A DNA stretch of 64,000 nt, taken from contig JAKLHY010000005.1 of the NCBI GenBank assembly GCA_022709905.1, positions 162,101-226,100 of the forward strand, given 5' to 3'. Below the pieces are notes generated by a model that worked only from the letters and a program-made list of their open reading frames with translations, had not been told where the DNA came from and made no database searches. Shown here one piece after another: positions 27,129-36,879 of the stretch. The stretch comes from Verrucomicrobiota bacterium. Its GTDB lineage: Bacteria > Verrucomicrobiota > Verrucomicrobiia > Limisphaerales > UBA1319. A program made the position numbers and the translations under genes. Numbering within the stretch: the stretch's first letter is position 1; every line of letters starts with the position of its first letter.

Positions 27129-30100
27129 TCCTCGGCGAACAGGTATTCGAGGTCTTGCTTGGTGAGGCTGCGAGCGAATCCAGCCTCCCCGAGGACATCT
27201 TTAATGGTCTGGGCTTTGTTCTGCTGGAGTTCCCAGATCTTTTCCTCGACCGTTCCGGGTGAAATCAGGCGGAAGGCGACCACTTTGCGAGTTTGACCGA
27301 TTCGGTGGGAGCGATCGATGGCCTGGGCTTCGACTGCTGGATTCCACCAAGGATCATAAAGGACGACGTAGCTTGCGCTGGTCAGGTTCAAGCCGGTTCC
27401 AGCGGCGCGCAGGCTGAGCAAGAATACCGCGCCCTGATTGTCCTCCTGGAACTTCTGGACGACTTCCTGCCGGTTCTTCGTCTCGCCGGTGAGCATGTGA
27501 GTCGGGATTTGACGCAGCTGGCATTCGGTCTCGATGAGCCTGAGCATCTGAACAAACTGGCTGAAAACTAAGACCTTCTGTCCGTCGGCAAGCAGAGGTT
27601 CAAGCAATTCAAACAGGGTATCGGTCTTGCCCGAAGCGGTATCGTTGCCCACAAGGGCGGGATGACAGCAAATCTGGCGCAATCGGGTCAGCGCGGCCAG
27701 GACGTGCATTTTGCTCTTGGCTAATCCCTGTTTTTCCACGGCTTCACGCACCTGTTCGCGGCTTCGACGCAACTCGGCCAGATAGAGTTTGCGCTGGTCC
27801 TCTCCCAGTTCACAATCGCGACGTTCCTCGATCCGATCCGGCAAGTCTTTGGCAACCTGCTGCTTCAGACGCCGCAGCAGCAGGGGACGCAGTTTCGCCG
27901 AAAGCCGGCGACGGGCAACACTCTGGGCCAAGGCATCGCTATTTCGGGCCTCGTAGTGTTGTTCGAACTGGGATTGGCTTCCCAGATATCCGGGCTGGAC
28001 AAAGTCCAGAATGCTCCAGAGGTCCAACAGACGGTTCTCCAGGGGAGTTCCGGTCAAGGCCAAACGATGCTCTCCGCGCAACTGTTTGACCGACTGGGTA
28101 ACCTGCGCCGACGGATTCTTAATGAACTGCGCCTCGTCAAGAACAATGGAGCGAAACTCAAATTTCTGAAGGGCAGACAAGTCGCGGCGGAGCAAGGCAT
28201 AATTGGTGACTATCAAGTCATGCTGGGGAATCTGTTGCCGGAGGTTATGCCGGGCAGCTCCACTTTCGAGCACCAACACCTTGAGATCCGGTGTGAAGCG
28301 GTTGGCTTCCCGCCGCCAGTTATGGAGGACGGACGCCGGGCAAATCACCAGACAAGGTTTGGGCTGAGTCGGGTGCTGCACCTTGAGCCAGGATACCCAG
28401 GCCAGAGTTTGAAGGGTCTTGCCCAAGCCCATATCGTCGGCCAGGATGCCCCCAAGCTTCATCAAACTCAGGTGGCACAGGAAATCATAACCGTCTTTCT
28501 GATACGGCCGAAGCTCCGCCGTGACGGATTTTGTCAATTTCGTTTCAGGAACTCCCTTAAAATCAGCGACTTGCCGTTTCAAGGCCTTGACCTCAGGTCG
28601 ATCGCCAAACAGCTGGAACGTGGCTTCGCTCATCTGTGTGGCGTGGAGCATGTTCACCTGCTGTGGAATAGGGCTTAAGCCCTCGAGGCCCAGATCCGCC
28701 ATGGCCTCGTGGGCTTGGCGAACGGCATCGGCATCCAGTTCCACCCAGCCACTGTCCGGGAGCTTGACAAAGCGTCCCGAGGCCGTGGCCAGGCACTGCA
28801 GGTCGGTCTCGGTCAGCCGCATGCCTTCCTGTTCCCATTCAGCGGAAACCGTAAACCAGTCAATGCCACTTCCAAGAACCAGCAACTGAGGACGGAATTG
28901 GCGCGGAGACAGGAAGAGCCTTTGAAAGGCCGGATTGCCGAGGTATTCGGCTTGCTTGGGTTTTTCAGGCCATACGCTGGCCAGATGGGCTAGAAAGTTT
29001 TCCGTGGCATCACCGACCCAAAGCCCCGGTTCGGGTGTAAACCAATCGAGTTTCCGCAGCCAATCGATTGCGGTCTTGAGCCGGGCATCATCGAGGAACT
29101 CAGGTTTGCCGTTGGTGGGGTTGGCGCCGCCCAGGCGCTGCCATTCATGGCCGTTCCATTGCCAGCAACTTCGATCGCGCTCGCTGAGGGCCTGCAATCG
29201 GAGATAAACGGCGTTGTCGTTCAATTCGAAGGTAAACTGCGGCACGGCGGGGTGGGCCACACAGATTTTGTCCCAGTCCGTGCCGTTGCCATTGCAGCTT
29301 TTGCGGAGTTGGGCCAGGAAACGATGGCTGAGTTTGCGCACCGGGACCTGCCGGCGGACCAACCATTGGCGCAAGACTTCCGACGAGGGCGCGTTGCGAA
29401 CCAGAAAAAAGGCTCCGCGCACCCAGGCCATGGTAGGTTGTCCCTCAAAAAACTGGGCTTCACCGATCTCAACGGTTTCTCCGGTTGATAAAGTGAGCTG
29501 ATGCGTAAAAGCGATTTCTTCGGTGTAGTGGTGCAATTTGGGGGTCAAATCCGCCACTTGCCCCGCAAAACCGTAGGTCTGATGGGGCGGCAGGGCCTCC
29601 AGGCGCCGCGTGTTCCCCCAACGGGCCAGCCAGCGCAGCAGTTCCAATCCCGTCAGAATCACGCGATCTCCATGACCATCATTCTCGCCCCAAACACCGG
29701 CCAACCATGAAATGAATTCCCAGTCCGCGGGCGGAAACAGCTCCTGTTCATGAGCCGAACGATTGGTCAGTTCGATCAGCTCACTGACGGTTTTCTCCCG
29801 TTCCCCGGTTCGAGGACGGAAGAGCAGAAAGTTCACCCGCAAATGGTTCAAGGGCGTCGCCTCCGCCACCGGTTCGGGCTGGCATACCACCCGAAGGGAA
29901 GCTCGGGGCAAGTCGAGATGAGCGGGCGCGGGAGGGAACAGCCACTCCTCCAACTGATGAAGAAAAACCGCCTCCGCTTCGGCCTCCTCCACCTGGGCCA
30001 ATCGTTCCAGGTTCGCGCAGGGAAGCAGTTCGCTGGGTAACGAACGATTGGATCTCAAGAATAATAAGGCCAGTTCCTCCAGGCGCGGACGTCCGGTGAC

Positions 30101-30388
30101 GGCGAGCATTCGCGGCCACCAGTCCTGATGGCTGAAATCCTTGCGGGCCAGTGACAACTTGCCAAAATAGTCTTCGAGCAGGAGCCACGCCCTTTGGGAA
30201 TCCTGGCATTCCGCAAAGAGCTTTAGCAACGCGCTCCGCTCTTCCACTGCCGCCTTGGAATCCGCCAATTCGCGACGCAAGTCCGCCAACGCCCCATAGG
30301 TCTTTTCAAGGACTTTGTTCTGCGCATCGTACTTGGTCACTGTCGACGATCGCGATAAACCAGCTTTCCTATGTGAGGTTCTTGGCAT
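27125..30388 (-). CDS. SNF2/SWI-family DEAD-like helicase
   Basis: 1087 residues from the ATG at 30388; two TTG codons at 30400/30397 are alternative in-frame starts and no Shine-Dalgarno is clear. The N-terminal ~600 residues are of unrecognised type. The SNF2 motor follows: Q-K-D-G-Y-D-F-L, Walker A D-M-G-L-G-K-T-L-Q-T near residue 655, box II L-D-E-A-Q near 750, and T-G-T-P-L-E-N. The C-terminal lobe contains V-L-V-F-S-Q-F and R-S-H-R-I-G-Q. Bacterial SNF2 proteins (RapA/HepA type) remodel nucleoprotein or recycle RNA polymerase. The stop overlaps the convergent oxidoreductase stop by 4 nt. No phage-defence neighbours are visible, so a housekeeping role is favoured. Confidence 0.9.
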   Translation of the reverse strand: MPRTSHRKAGLSRSSTVTKYDAQNKVLEKTYGALADLRRELADSKAAVEERSALLKLFAECQDSQRAWLLLEDYFGKLSLARKDFSHQDWWPRMLAVTGRPRLEELALLFLRSNRSLPSELLPCANLERLAQVEEAEAEAVFLHQLEEWLFPPAPAHLDLPRASLRVVCQPEPVAEATPLNHLRVNFLLFRPRTGEREKTVSELIELTNRSAHEQELFPPADWEFISWLAGVWGENDGHGDRVILTGLELLRWLARWGNTRRLEALPPHQTYGFAGQVADLTPKLHHYTEEIAFTHQLTLSTGETVEIGEAQFFEGQPTMAWVRGAFFLVRNAPSSEVLRQWLVRRQVPVRKLSHRFLAQLRKSCNGNGTDWDKICVAHPAVPQFTFELNDNAVYLRLQALSERDRSCWQWNGHEWQRLGGANPTNGKPEFLDDARLKTAIDWLRKLDWFTPEPGLWVGDATENFLAHLASVWPEKPKQAEYLGNPAFQRLFLSPRQFRPQLLVLGSGIDWFTVSAEWEQEGMRLTETDLQCLATASGRFVKLPDSGWVELDADAVRQAHEAMADLGLEGLSPIPQQVNMLHATQMSEATFQLFGDRPEVKALKRQVADFKGVPETKLTKSVTAELRPYQKDGYDFLCHLSLMKLGGILADDMGLGKTLQTLAWVSWLKVQHPTQPKPCLVICPASVLHNWRREANRFTPDLKVLVLESGAARHNLRQQIPQHDLIVTNYALLRRDLSALQKFEFRSIVLDEAQFIKNPSAQVTQSVKQLRGEHRLALTGTPLENRLLDLWSILDFVQPGYLGSQSQFEQHYEARNSDALAQSVARRRLSAKLRPLLLRRLKQQVAKDLPDRIEERRDCELGEDQRKLYLAELRRSREQVREAVEKQGLAKSKMHVLAALTRLRQICCHPALVGNDTASGKTDTLFELLEPLLADGQKVLVFSQFVQMLRLIETECQLRQIPTHMLTGETKNRQEVVQKFQEDNQGAVFLLSLRAAGTGLNLTSASYVVLYDPWWNPAVEAQAIDRSHRIGQTRKVVAFRLISPGTVEEKIWELQQNKAQTIKDVLGEAGFARSLTKQDLEYLFAED

Positions 30389-30630
30389 TTTTCGCAACAA
30401 ACCGCTTTGTCATGTTTTTCTATCTCGACACAAAACGGCGTTGTGGGTCAATCAGAAATCGTGATTAATTGGGACACCCATCCCGGGAACCATCAATCGT
30501 CCATGCTGCCAATCGACGCGCGTATGGGATTGTGGTGTCTCGCCCTCACCCAGGGAAAGCAAATGCCTTTGACCTTCGGCATGCGAGGGTTCAGAAAGAA
30601 CGCTCTCATGAACTGGCCGGCCAGGAGGCA

Positions 30631-32049
30631 TCAGCGTTCTTCACGAAAAATCCGGGCGAGCAACTTTGCCTTGTCCTTGGAACCGGCGCCTGGAGAACAA
30701 CCGGGGGCAACGTCGCAGGCTGCCGCATCGTCATCCCGATTCTTGAAGTATAGAGATTGAGGCCTTGCGCTCGGTATTGGCGCCTCAGGTTTCGAACCTT
30801 GGGACTGGCTGGATTGGCGATTGCCTGCGGAAACGCCGTTGGCGGCAAGAACCTTTAGCCCATCGGGGTCCGGCCGGGGGCGAGCCCCAAAATTGTAGCG
30901 AATGTTCTTCCAGGTGTCGCCCCGCTGGTAGTTGGTGCCGAGAGCGCCGCTGGGATCGTATCCGCAATGGACCATGCAGTTTTCACAACGCGGATCCCGG
31001 GCGCGACCATCAACCACGCCGTACTTGTCCCAATCCACCTGGTCCAACATCTCCTGGTAATGGGCATAGTGCGCGTCGGTAATCAGATAACAGGGGGCTT
31101 TCCAGCCTTTGATATTTCGCGTGGGAATCGCCCAGGCCGTGCAGGTGAGTTGACGCAAACCGGCCAGAAACTCCTGATAAACCGGAGTGCCGAAGATCGT
31201 AAATCGCTTTCCCCATTCCAGGATCCGGGAGAACTTCTGGATCGTCATTTCACGGGTGAGAAAGAAATCGGCCGGTCGTTTGCCCAACCGTTTGATCATG
31301 TCGCTCTTGGCGGCATCGTAATCATAGCCGGGCGAGATCGTGTGTCCGTCCACGCCGAGAGCGGAGAAGTAGGAAAACATCTGTTCCACCTCGTCCATAT
31401 CGGTCTCCTTATAAACCGTCGTATTGGTGGCGACCTGGAAACCGAGCCTTTGGGCCATCTGGATGGCGGCCACGCATTCCCGGAAGACGCCATCCCGTTC
31501 CACGACCTTGTCATGGGTCCGTTCCAGACCGTCGACGTGGACATTCCAGTAAAGCCAGCGGGAGGGCGAGATCACGGGGCGTGAGGAGGTTCTGCCTTTA
31601 CGGATTTCCTCGAGGTCCTGGTCCGACACCAATGCCTGGTCTTTGAGGCTGGCCAGGAGGTTTTCGCGGGATGGTTGGTAAATGGAAGCCAGGTAATCCC
31701 GCAGTTTTCTCCGCATCAAAAGACCATTTGTGCAAATGTAAACAATCCGCCCTTGACGCAGCAATCCATCGACCAACTCCTCGATGCGGGGGTAAATCAA
31801 GGGTTCTCCGCCGCACACGGACACCATCGGGGCATCGCATTCGGAGGCCGATTCAAGGCATTGCTCCAGAGACAGGATCTCCTTGATGCTGGTCGAGTAT
31901 TCTCGGATCCGGCCACAGCCGGTGCAGGTCAGATTGCAGGTGTGCAGTGGTTCCAGTTGCAGCACCAGGGCGAACTTGGGGGTTCGACGGAGCTTGTGTT
32001 TGATGATGTGGGCGGCAATCTTGAGTGTCAGCGCGAGAGGAAATCGCAT
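30631..32049 (-). CDS. hpnH: HpnH-like radical SAM protein (hopanoid biosynthesis)
   Basis: 472 residues from the ATG at 32049. The upstream extension to 32301 is rejected because it would run through the lipoprotein gene in another frame. M-R-F-P-L-A-L is the normal HpnH start. The radical SAM cluster motif C-N-L-T-C-T-G-C gives C38, C42 and C45. G-G-E-P-L-I-Y-P is the SAM-binding GGE motif. C-terminal cysteines include C-E-N-C-M-V-H-C-G-Y. HpnH joins an adenosyl radical to diploptene in extended hopanoid synthesis. The C-terminal ~80 residues are a polar, low-conservation tail. No other hopanoid gene is in the window. A short lipoprotein gene lies 8 nt upstream in the same operon. Confidence 0.88.
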   Translation of the reverse strand: MRFPLALTLKIAAHIIKHKLRRTPKFALVLQLEPLHTCNLTCTGCGRIREYSTSIKEILSLEQCLESASECDAPMVSVCGGEPLIYPRIEELVDGLLRQGRIVYICTNGLLMRRKLRDYLASIYQPSRENLLASLKDQALVSDQDLEEIRKGRTSSRPVISPSRWLYWNVHVDGLERTHDKVVERDGVFRECVAAIQMAQRLGFQVATNTTVYKETDMDEVEQMFSYFSALGVDGHTISPGYDYDAAKSDMIKRLGKRPADFFLTREMTIQKFSRILEWGKRFTIFGTPVYQEFLAGLRQLTCTAWAIPTRNIKGWKAPCYLITDAHYAHYQEMLDQVDWDKYGVVDGRARDPRCENCMVHCGYDPSGALGTNYQRGDTWKNIRYNFGARPRPDPDGLKVLAANGVSAGNRQSSQSQGSKPEAPIPSARPQSLYFKNRDDDAAACDVAPGCSPGAGSKDKAKLLARIFREER

Positions 32050-32057
32050 AGATAAGG

Positions 32058-32267
32058 CTAACGGCTTTGGGCGGACAATTGGCAATCGGCGTTTTCGATG
32101 GGGGCAACCACAACGGGATCGGATTCCTGGGGCACCTCCAGCAGGCCGGGCAGCAGGAAGGTGGCCGGACTGACGGAAAACGGCGCGGTAATCCCAGCAC
32201 AACCGGTCATGAGCACGACGGCCAGCACCGCCAACCCAGCTATGCCCATTCTGCGAGAGACTTGCAT
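32058..32267 (-). CDS. small lipoprotein upstream of hpnH
   Basis: 69 residues from the ATG at 32267 (an ATG at 32249 is also possible). It has a basic N-terminus, a hydrophobic core and the lipobox V-L-M-T-G-C, so it should be lipidated at Cys. The mature part is only ~45 residues, with F-L-L-P-G-L-L-E-V-P and a polar end. I recognise no family. The 8-nt spacing to hpnH suggests coupled expression, and therefore perhaps a role in the envelope or hopanoid-related membrane process; this is inference. Confidence 0.65.
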   Translation of the reverse strand: MQVSRRMGIAGLAVLAVVLMTGCAGITAPFSVSPATFLLPGLLEVPQESDPVVVAPIENADCQLSAQSR

Positions 32268-32407
32268 CAGGGCAGTATAACTCCAAAGCAAACTCTGGCA
32301 ACCGTTCCGGTTGTTTAGCCTGGGTCCGCCCCCTGATTTTTGAGCATTCATAGATCTTGGAGTAACACCGAGCGCGCCTGTTCGTTGCCCAATGAACTGT
32401 CCATGGT

Positions 32408-33277
32408 TTACAGTCGGCCGTTGTCTATGAGCCGGGTTTTGCCAACGAACACGGCCAAGGCCATATGAACGCCGGGTTTAACCTGTCGCGCCAACTGGAG
32501 TGTATCCGGGTCGAAAAATTCGACATAATCCAATCGGGCCGCCGGCCGGGAACAGATCAGGCGAAACACCTTTCCGCGCAAGATCTGCGCGGATAATCCA
32601 GACGGCTTGGATCGAACCCAGGAACGGGCTTCTCGCAGGGCTTGAGATAACACTGTCGCCTGCTTTCTCTCCTCAGTCGAAAGGTAACGGTTCCGGGAAC
32701 TCAAGGCTAAACCATCCCGCTCACGGATCGTGGGAGCGACCATCACCTGAACTGGAAACGCCAGATCGCGAACCATGCGTCGGATGATGGCGGCCTGCTG
32801 GAAATCCTTGGCCCCAAACAGAGCCACATCCGGCAAAACGAGAAGAAAAAGCTTGGACACAACCGTCGTCACCCCCCGAAAATGGGTCGGTCGCGAAGCC
32901 CCTTCCATGCCCCGAGACAAGCCCTCTTCAGAAACGTAGGTGCTAAACCCGGTTGGAGTGCCTCGCTGCGGATACATCCCGGCGTCGTCCGGAACAAACA
33001 GGATATCCACCCCCTCGGATTCGCACATTGCCGAATCCCGAGGCAAATCCCGCGGATAACGCGCCAAATCCTCCTGGGGCCCGAACTGGGTCGGATTGAC
33101 ATAGATGCTCACCACGATAATCCCTTGGGGGCCAACGCGCTGACGCGCCCGTCGAACCAAGCTCAAATGACCTGAATGCAAGGCGCCCATCGTGGGGACC
33201 AAGGCTACCCGGGTCCTGGTTCGCTTCCAACTCAGGGCCATCCGCTGCATGCGCCGAATGTCTCGAACTGTCTTCAC
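32408..33277 (-). CDS. panC: pantothenate synthetase
   Basis: 289 residues with a GTG start at 33277. The ATP-binding HIGH-like motif appears as M-G-A-L-H-S-G-H-L-S-L (residues ~31-41). S-I-Y-V-N-P-T-Q-F-G-P-x-E-D, F-G-x-K-D-F-Q-Q, and R-E-x-D-G-L-A-L-S-S-R-N-R-Y-L (KMSKS-like region) are all present. It condenses pantoate and beta-alanine with ATP to pantothenate in the CoA pathway. Length is normal. Although the purine-rich sequence just upstream (AAGAGAAA) is weak as a Shine-Dalgarno, no better start is seen. panB is not in the window. Confidence 0.95.
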   Translation of the reverse strand: MKTVRDIRRMQRMALSWKRTRTRVALVPTMGALHSGHLSLVRRARQRVGPQGIIVVSIYVNPTQFGPQEDLARYPRDLPRDSAMCESEGVDILFVPDDAGMYPQRGTPTGFSTYVSEEGLSRGMEGASRPTHFRGVTTVVSKLFLLVLPDVALFGAKDFQQAAIIRRMVRDLAFPVQVMVAPTIRERDGLALSSRNRYLSTEERKQATVLSQALREARSWVRSKPSGLSAQILRGKVFRLICSRPAARLDYVEFFDPDTLQLARQVKPGVHMALAVFVGKTRLIDNGRL

Positions 33278-33439
33278 GTGATTTCTCTTATTCGGAGCCA
33301 GAGATTTGCCCGCGCGACCTTGGTCCTTCCCAAGACCTTATCTGCCGCTCGGTTACAGCTCCGAGAATCCATCATGCCTCCAAGACAGGACTTTGGCAAA
33401 GTGAAATGGGATTGACCGGGCGGCCATTAGGCTGGCAGG

Positions 33440-35353
33440 TTGCTGATTGTGCTGAATACTGCCACTCGGGGAGTGAGGTGGAGACGCGCCTTAAGCGCGC
33501 TGGGATTTTTCCTGGTATGGATTACCGCGGCCATCGGGGATTCGCCCCTCCTACCAGGCCCCTCTGATCTTCAACTGCTTTCAAACGGCATTCTCCCTTC
33601 CGAGCGGACGAACTTTGTCGGATTGATTGATAATTACACGGCCATTCCTCCTGACACCCAGGGCGCGGTTGGCCCAGAGCATCTTATGGTTGTTCTCAAC
33701 ACGGAGGTGGCCATCCAAAACCGGCGAGGAAAGGAACTCAGCCGCGTTTCACTCCGCCAGTTCTGGGACCGCCTCAAACCGGATTATGTCTACGATCCTC
33801 GCGTTCTTTACCACCCGCACATTCAACGATGGATTGCCATGACCCTGGCCAATCCTCGCCAGACCAATTCGGCCGTCTTCGTGGGTATATCCACCTCGGC
33901 CGATCCGACAAAAGACTGGTATCTATTTTCGATTGAGGCAGATCCGCAACACCTGACTTGGGCGGATTATCCCAACCTGGGATTCAACTCTCAGTGGATT
34001 GCCGCTTCAGTGAACATTTATCTCCTGGAAACCAATCTTTTTCGTCATTCCGAAATCCTGGTCTTTCCCATTCGGCAGTTGACCAACAATTCGCTCGCGG
34101 TGTCCCGATTCCGTGAAACCAACGTGTTTAATGTTGTCCCGGCCGTCACATGCGATGCGGACGAGGAAAGACTCTATCTCGCCACAGAATACGGCACCAG
34201 CCGATTGCGCCTGAGCCGGATCGAAGGCGATCCCGAGGCGCCCCGGTATCGTTCGGCCTACGCGACGACGACACCCGTGCCGGAGTGGCTCTTCCAGCCA
34301 GGCCTCACGAATTTTCTGCCACAACTCGGCTCCGATACCCGCATTTATGCCAATGATTCACGTCTTCACTCGGTGGTGTTGCGGAACGGGAAGATTTGGT
34401 GCGCCCACCATGTCTTCGTTTCCAAGAATGGCAATCCCCATCGCTGCGCGGTCCAATGGTGGCAACTGAATACAAGCGGGGGCATTCTTCAGCGGGGTCG
34501 TATTGAAGACGATAAGGCGCAATTCCACTACGCCTTTCCAAGCCTGGCTGTGAACAAATCCAATGACGTGTTGATCGGTTACTCGCGGTTCGGTTCCAAC
34601 CAATATGCCAGCGCCAACTACTCCTACCGGCTCTCCAAAGATCCAGCCAATACGCTACGATCAGACACTGTCTTGCGCATCGGCCAGGCCCCTTACATGC
34701 GACTGAACACCCGGGGGCGCAATAGCTGGGGAGATTTCAGCAGCACGGTGGTTGATCCCCTGAACGATATGGATCTTTGGACGTTTCAGGAATATGCCGA
34801 GTTGCCGGGTTCGCTGGGGGATCGCTGGGGAACCTGGTGGGGATACTTGGGATTCCAAACCACCACCGTGCCCCTGATCACCGCTTCGCCCCAGAGCCAG
34901 GTGGTAACCTCCCCTTCGCAGACCATCCACCTTTCTGTGGCGGCCATTGGCACAGAACCGTTCCGCTACCAGTGGCGCCGCGAAGGCACAAACCTGCCCG
35001 CCGCCACGAACGCCGTTTTGACTTTCATCGGTCTGTCCGCGGATCAACAAGGGACATACGATGTGATCGTCCGTAATGCTGCCGGCTACAGCGTGAGTGA
35101 TCCGGCGGTCCTCCGTCTCCAGCAGACCACACCGCCCCAGCTGTCCCAGTCCCGGATCAACCTCAATTCCCAATTCGAGATGGCAGTCTCCAACACGCCC
35201 GGCGATGTCCTCACCATCGAGGCCTCGACCAACCTGATCCACTGGAATACCGCGGGTGTCATCACCAATACGACCGGTTACATGATCCTCTATGATCCGG
35301 CTTCCACAAACTATCTCCACCGTTTCTACCGTGCTCGATATGGCCTGCCATAA
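33440..35353 (+). CDS. secreted beta-rich protein with Ig-like domain and C-terminal 'FYR' module
   Basis: Up to 637 residues. Start is uncertain: TTG 33440, GTG 33449 or GTG 33473 are in frame, with AGG near 33438. A signal peptide (A-L-S-A-L-G-F-F-L-V-W-I) is followed by a ~430-residue beta-rich domain with repeated Trp/Tyr-Gly strands (A-V-G-P-E-H-L-M-V-V, Y-P-N-L-G-F-N-S-Q-W-I), possibly a propeller. An Ig-like domain at ~475-565 carries S-Q-T-I-H-L-S-V, Y-Q-W-R-R-E-G and G-T-Y-D-V-I-V-R-N-A-A-G. The terminal module contains E-A-S-T-N-L-I-H-W and R-F-Y-R-A-R. It begins a plus-strand gene run ahead of two sulfatase-family genes and araA. Function unknown; surface or periplasmic location likely. 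Confidence 0.62.
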   Translation: MLIVLNTATRGVRWRRALSALGFFLVWITAAIGDSPLLPGPSDLQLLSNGILPSERTNFVGLIDNYTAIPPDTQGAVGPEHLMVVLNTEVAIQNRRGKELSRVSLRQFWDRLKPDYVYDPRVLYHPHIQRWIAMTLANPRQTNSAVFVGISTSADPTKDWYLFSIEADPQHLTWADYPNLGFNSQWIAASVNIYLLETNLFRHSEILVFPIRQLTNNSLAVSRFRETNVFNVVPAVTCDADEERLYLATEYGTSRLRLSRIEGDPEAPRYRSAYATTTPVPEWLFQPGLTNFLPQLGSDTRIYANDSRLHSVVLRNGKIWCAHHVFVSKNGNPHRCAVQWWQLNTSGGILQRGRIEDDKAQFHYAFPSLAVNKSNDVLIGYSRFGSNQYASANYSYRLSKDPANTLRSDTVLRIGQAPYMRLNTRGRNSWGDFSSTVVDPLNDMDLWTFQEYAELPGSLGDRWGTWWGYLGFQTTTVPLITASPQSQVVTSPSQTIHLSVAAIGTEPFRYQWRREGTNLPAATNAVLTFIGLSADQQGTYDVIVRNAAGYSVSDPAVLRLQQTTPPQLSQSRINLNSQFEMAVSNTPGDVLTIEASTNLIHWNTAGVITNTTGYMILYDPASTNYLHRFYRARYGLP

Positions 35354-36836
35354 TCATTCCCATAGACCGGAATGCTGGGATTGGCCGCGAACGCTGGGCG
35401 TGCCACGCGAGGAACGGTCGGCCCGGAAGTCCAGCCCCGCCCAATCCAAGGGCCGTCGGCGAATCCGAAGCGTTCTCTCCGGACCTCTCCTGGTCTGCAC
35501 AGCGATCCTCCTGTTCAGTTCGGCATCAGGCCTGACGGGGGCCACTCCTCAACCTCCTGCCAAAACACCATTGCGTCGTCCTAGTTTTGTCCTGATCCAG
35601 GCGCACGCCCTCGGTTTCGGTGAAATAGGCTGTTACGGTCAGCAGAAGATTAAAACCCCCAACCTGGACGCGCTGGCCGCCCGAGGGATGAGGTTCACCT
35701 CCTGTTACGCGGGAAGCTCGGTCCCAGTGCCATCGCGCGCGGCGTTATTGACGGGGCTTCATACGGGTCATAGCCCAATTCGGGACGAGAGCCAAAAACC
35801 TTTGACCCGTGAGGATACAACGATAGCCGAATCGCTATGGCGCTATGGATATCAAACGGCCGCCATCGGCGTGTGGGGCCTGGGCCGGGAAGGAACAAGC
35901 GGCGAACCCCATAAGAAAGGATTTGATGAATGGCTCGGTTTCCTTGATCCCAGCCAAGCCCAGAATGCCTATCCTGAATGGCTCTGGCGCAACGGAAAAC
36001 GCCTGTTGCTGGCCGAAAACACCAACGGCCATAAGGGTCTCTTTGCCCCCGATCTCTTTACGCGCGCGGCAACGAACTTTATCCGATCGCATCGAACAGA
36101 CACTTTCTTTTTGTATGTGGCCTATCCACTTCCTTATCTCAGCACCTCTCAGACAAACACGCATGGACTCGATCTCACTCCGAATCCCTACGCCAAGGAG
36201 AATTGGCCGCAACCGGAAAAAGATCGGGCGGCGATGATTACCCGGCTGGACATTGAAGTGGGCAAAATCCTCAGCGCTTTGTGGCAATTCAACCTGCAAG
36301 GCAATACCGTCGTCTTCTTTACCAGCGACACAGGGCCTGCTGTCCAAGGAGAATCGGACTCCGCCCTTTTCCAAAAAACGGGCCTCTTTCGGGGAGGCAA
36401 AGGACAACTCTACGAAGGCGGCCTCCGAGTCCCCATGATTGTCAGCTGGCCTGGTGTCATCCCATCCAAGAGCGTCAGCGACTTCCCCTGGGCGTTCTGG
36501 GACTTCATGTATACTGTTGCGCAAATTTCGGAAGTGACTCGTCCCGATGGACTGGACGGATTATCTATCCTGCCGACACTCCTTGGAAAAGAACAAAAAC
36601 CGCACGACTTTTTCTATTGGGAAATCCATGAGAACAGTTTCCAGCAGGCCATCAGAATGGACAACTGGAAGGCCTTGCGTCAGAAACCCGACCAGGCGAT
36701 CGAGCTTTATCATCTCAAGAATGATCCCTCCGAAAAAACCAATGTCGCCGCAGCCCATCCCGATCGAGTTGTCCAAATGGAGCATTTGTTGAAGACGGCC
36801 CGCATCGAGCCCGCCAGAGACAAGCCCAAACGTTAA
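35340..36836 (+). CDS. sulfatase-family pseudoenzyme (active-site residues lost)
   Basis: 498 residues from the ATG at 35340, which overlaps the preceding stop by 14 nt (an ATG at 35292 is possible). A long basic N-terminus leads to a hydrophobic signal/anchor (L-L-V-C-T-A-I-L-L-F). The S1 sulfatase fold is clear: G-E-I-G-C-Y-G-Q, N-L-D-A-L-A-A-R-G, S-R-A-A-L-L-T-G, and the C-terminal D-N-W-K-A-L. Yet the first metal-binding Asp-Asp is Ala-His (35601-35606). The formylglycine Cys of C-x-P-S-R is Pro (35724-35726). The Lys of G-K-W is Val (35871-35873). The Asn of S-D-N-G is Thr (36330-36332). It should not hydrolyse sulfate esters; it could bind glycans or regulate the intact sulfatase 44 nt downstream. 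Confidence 0.82.
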   Translation: MACHNHSHRPECWDWPRTLGVPREERSARKSSPAQSKGRRRIRSVLSGPLLVCTAILLFSSASGLTGATPQPPAKTPLRRPSFVLIQAHALGFGEIGCYGQQKIKTPNLDALAARGMRFTSCYAGSSVPVPSRAALLTGLHTGHSPIRDESQKPLTREDTTIAESLWRYGYQTAAIGVWGLGREGTSGEPHKKGFDEWLGFLDPSQAQNAYPEWLWRNGKRLLLAENTNGHKGLFAPDLFTRAATNFIRSHRTDTFFLYVAYPLPYLSTSQTNTHGLDLTPNPYAKENWPQPEKDRAAMITRLDIEVGKILSALWQFNLQGNTVVFFTSDTGPAVQGESDSALFQKTGLFRGGKGQLYEGGLRVPMIVSWPGVIPSKSVSDFPWAFWDFMYTVAQISEVTRPDGLDGLSILPTLLGKEQKPHDFFYWEIHENSFQQAIRMDNWKALRQKPDQAIELYHLKNDPSEKTNVAAAHPDRVVQMEHLLKTARIEPARDKPKR

Positions 36837-36879
36837 CGAGAATTAAATCAACCATTCCAATGGGTCATTCATCCTTCTT

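Noticed and set aside
32058..32301. Longer N-terminal extension of the HpnH protein to 32301
   Set aside because: It overlaps the lipoprotein gene in another frame, and the normal HpnH start is at 32049.
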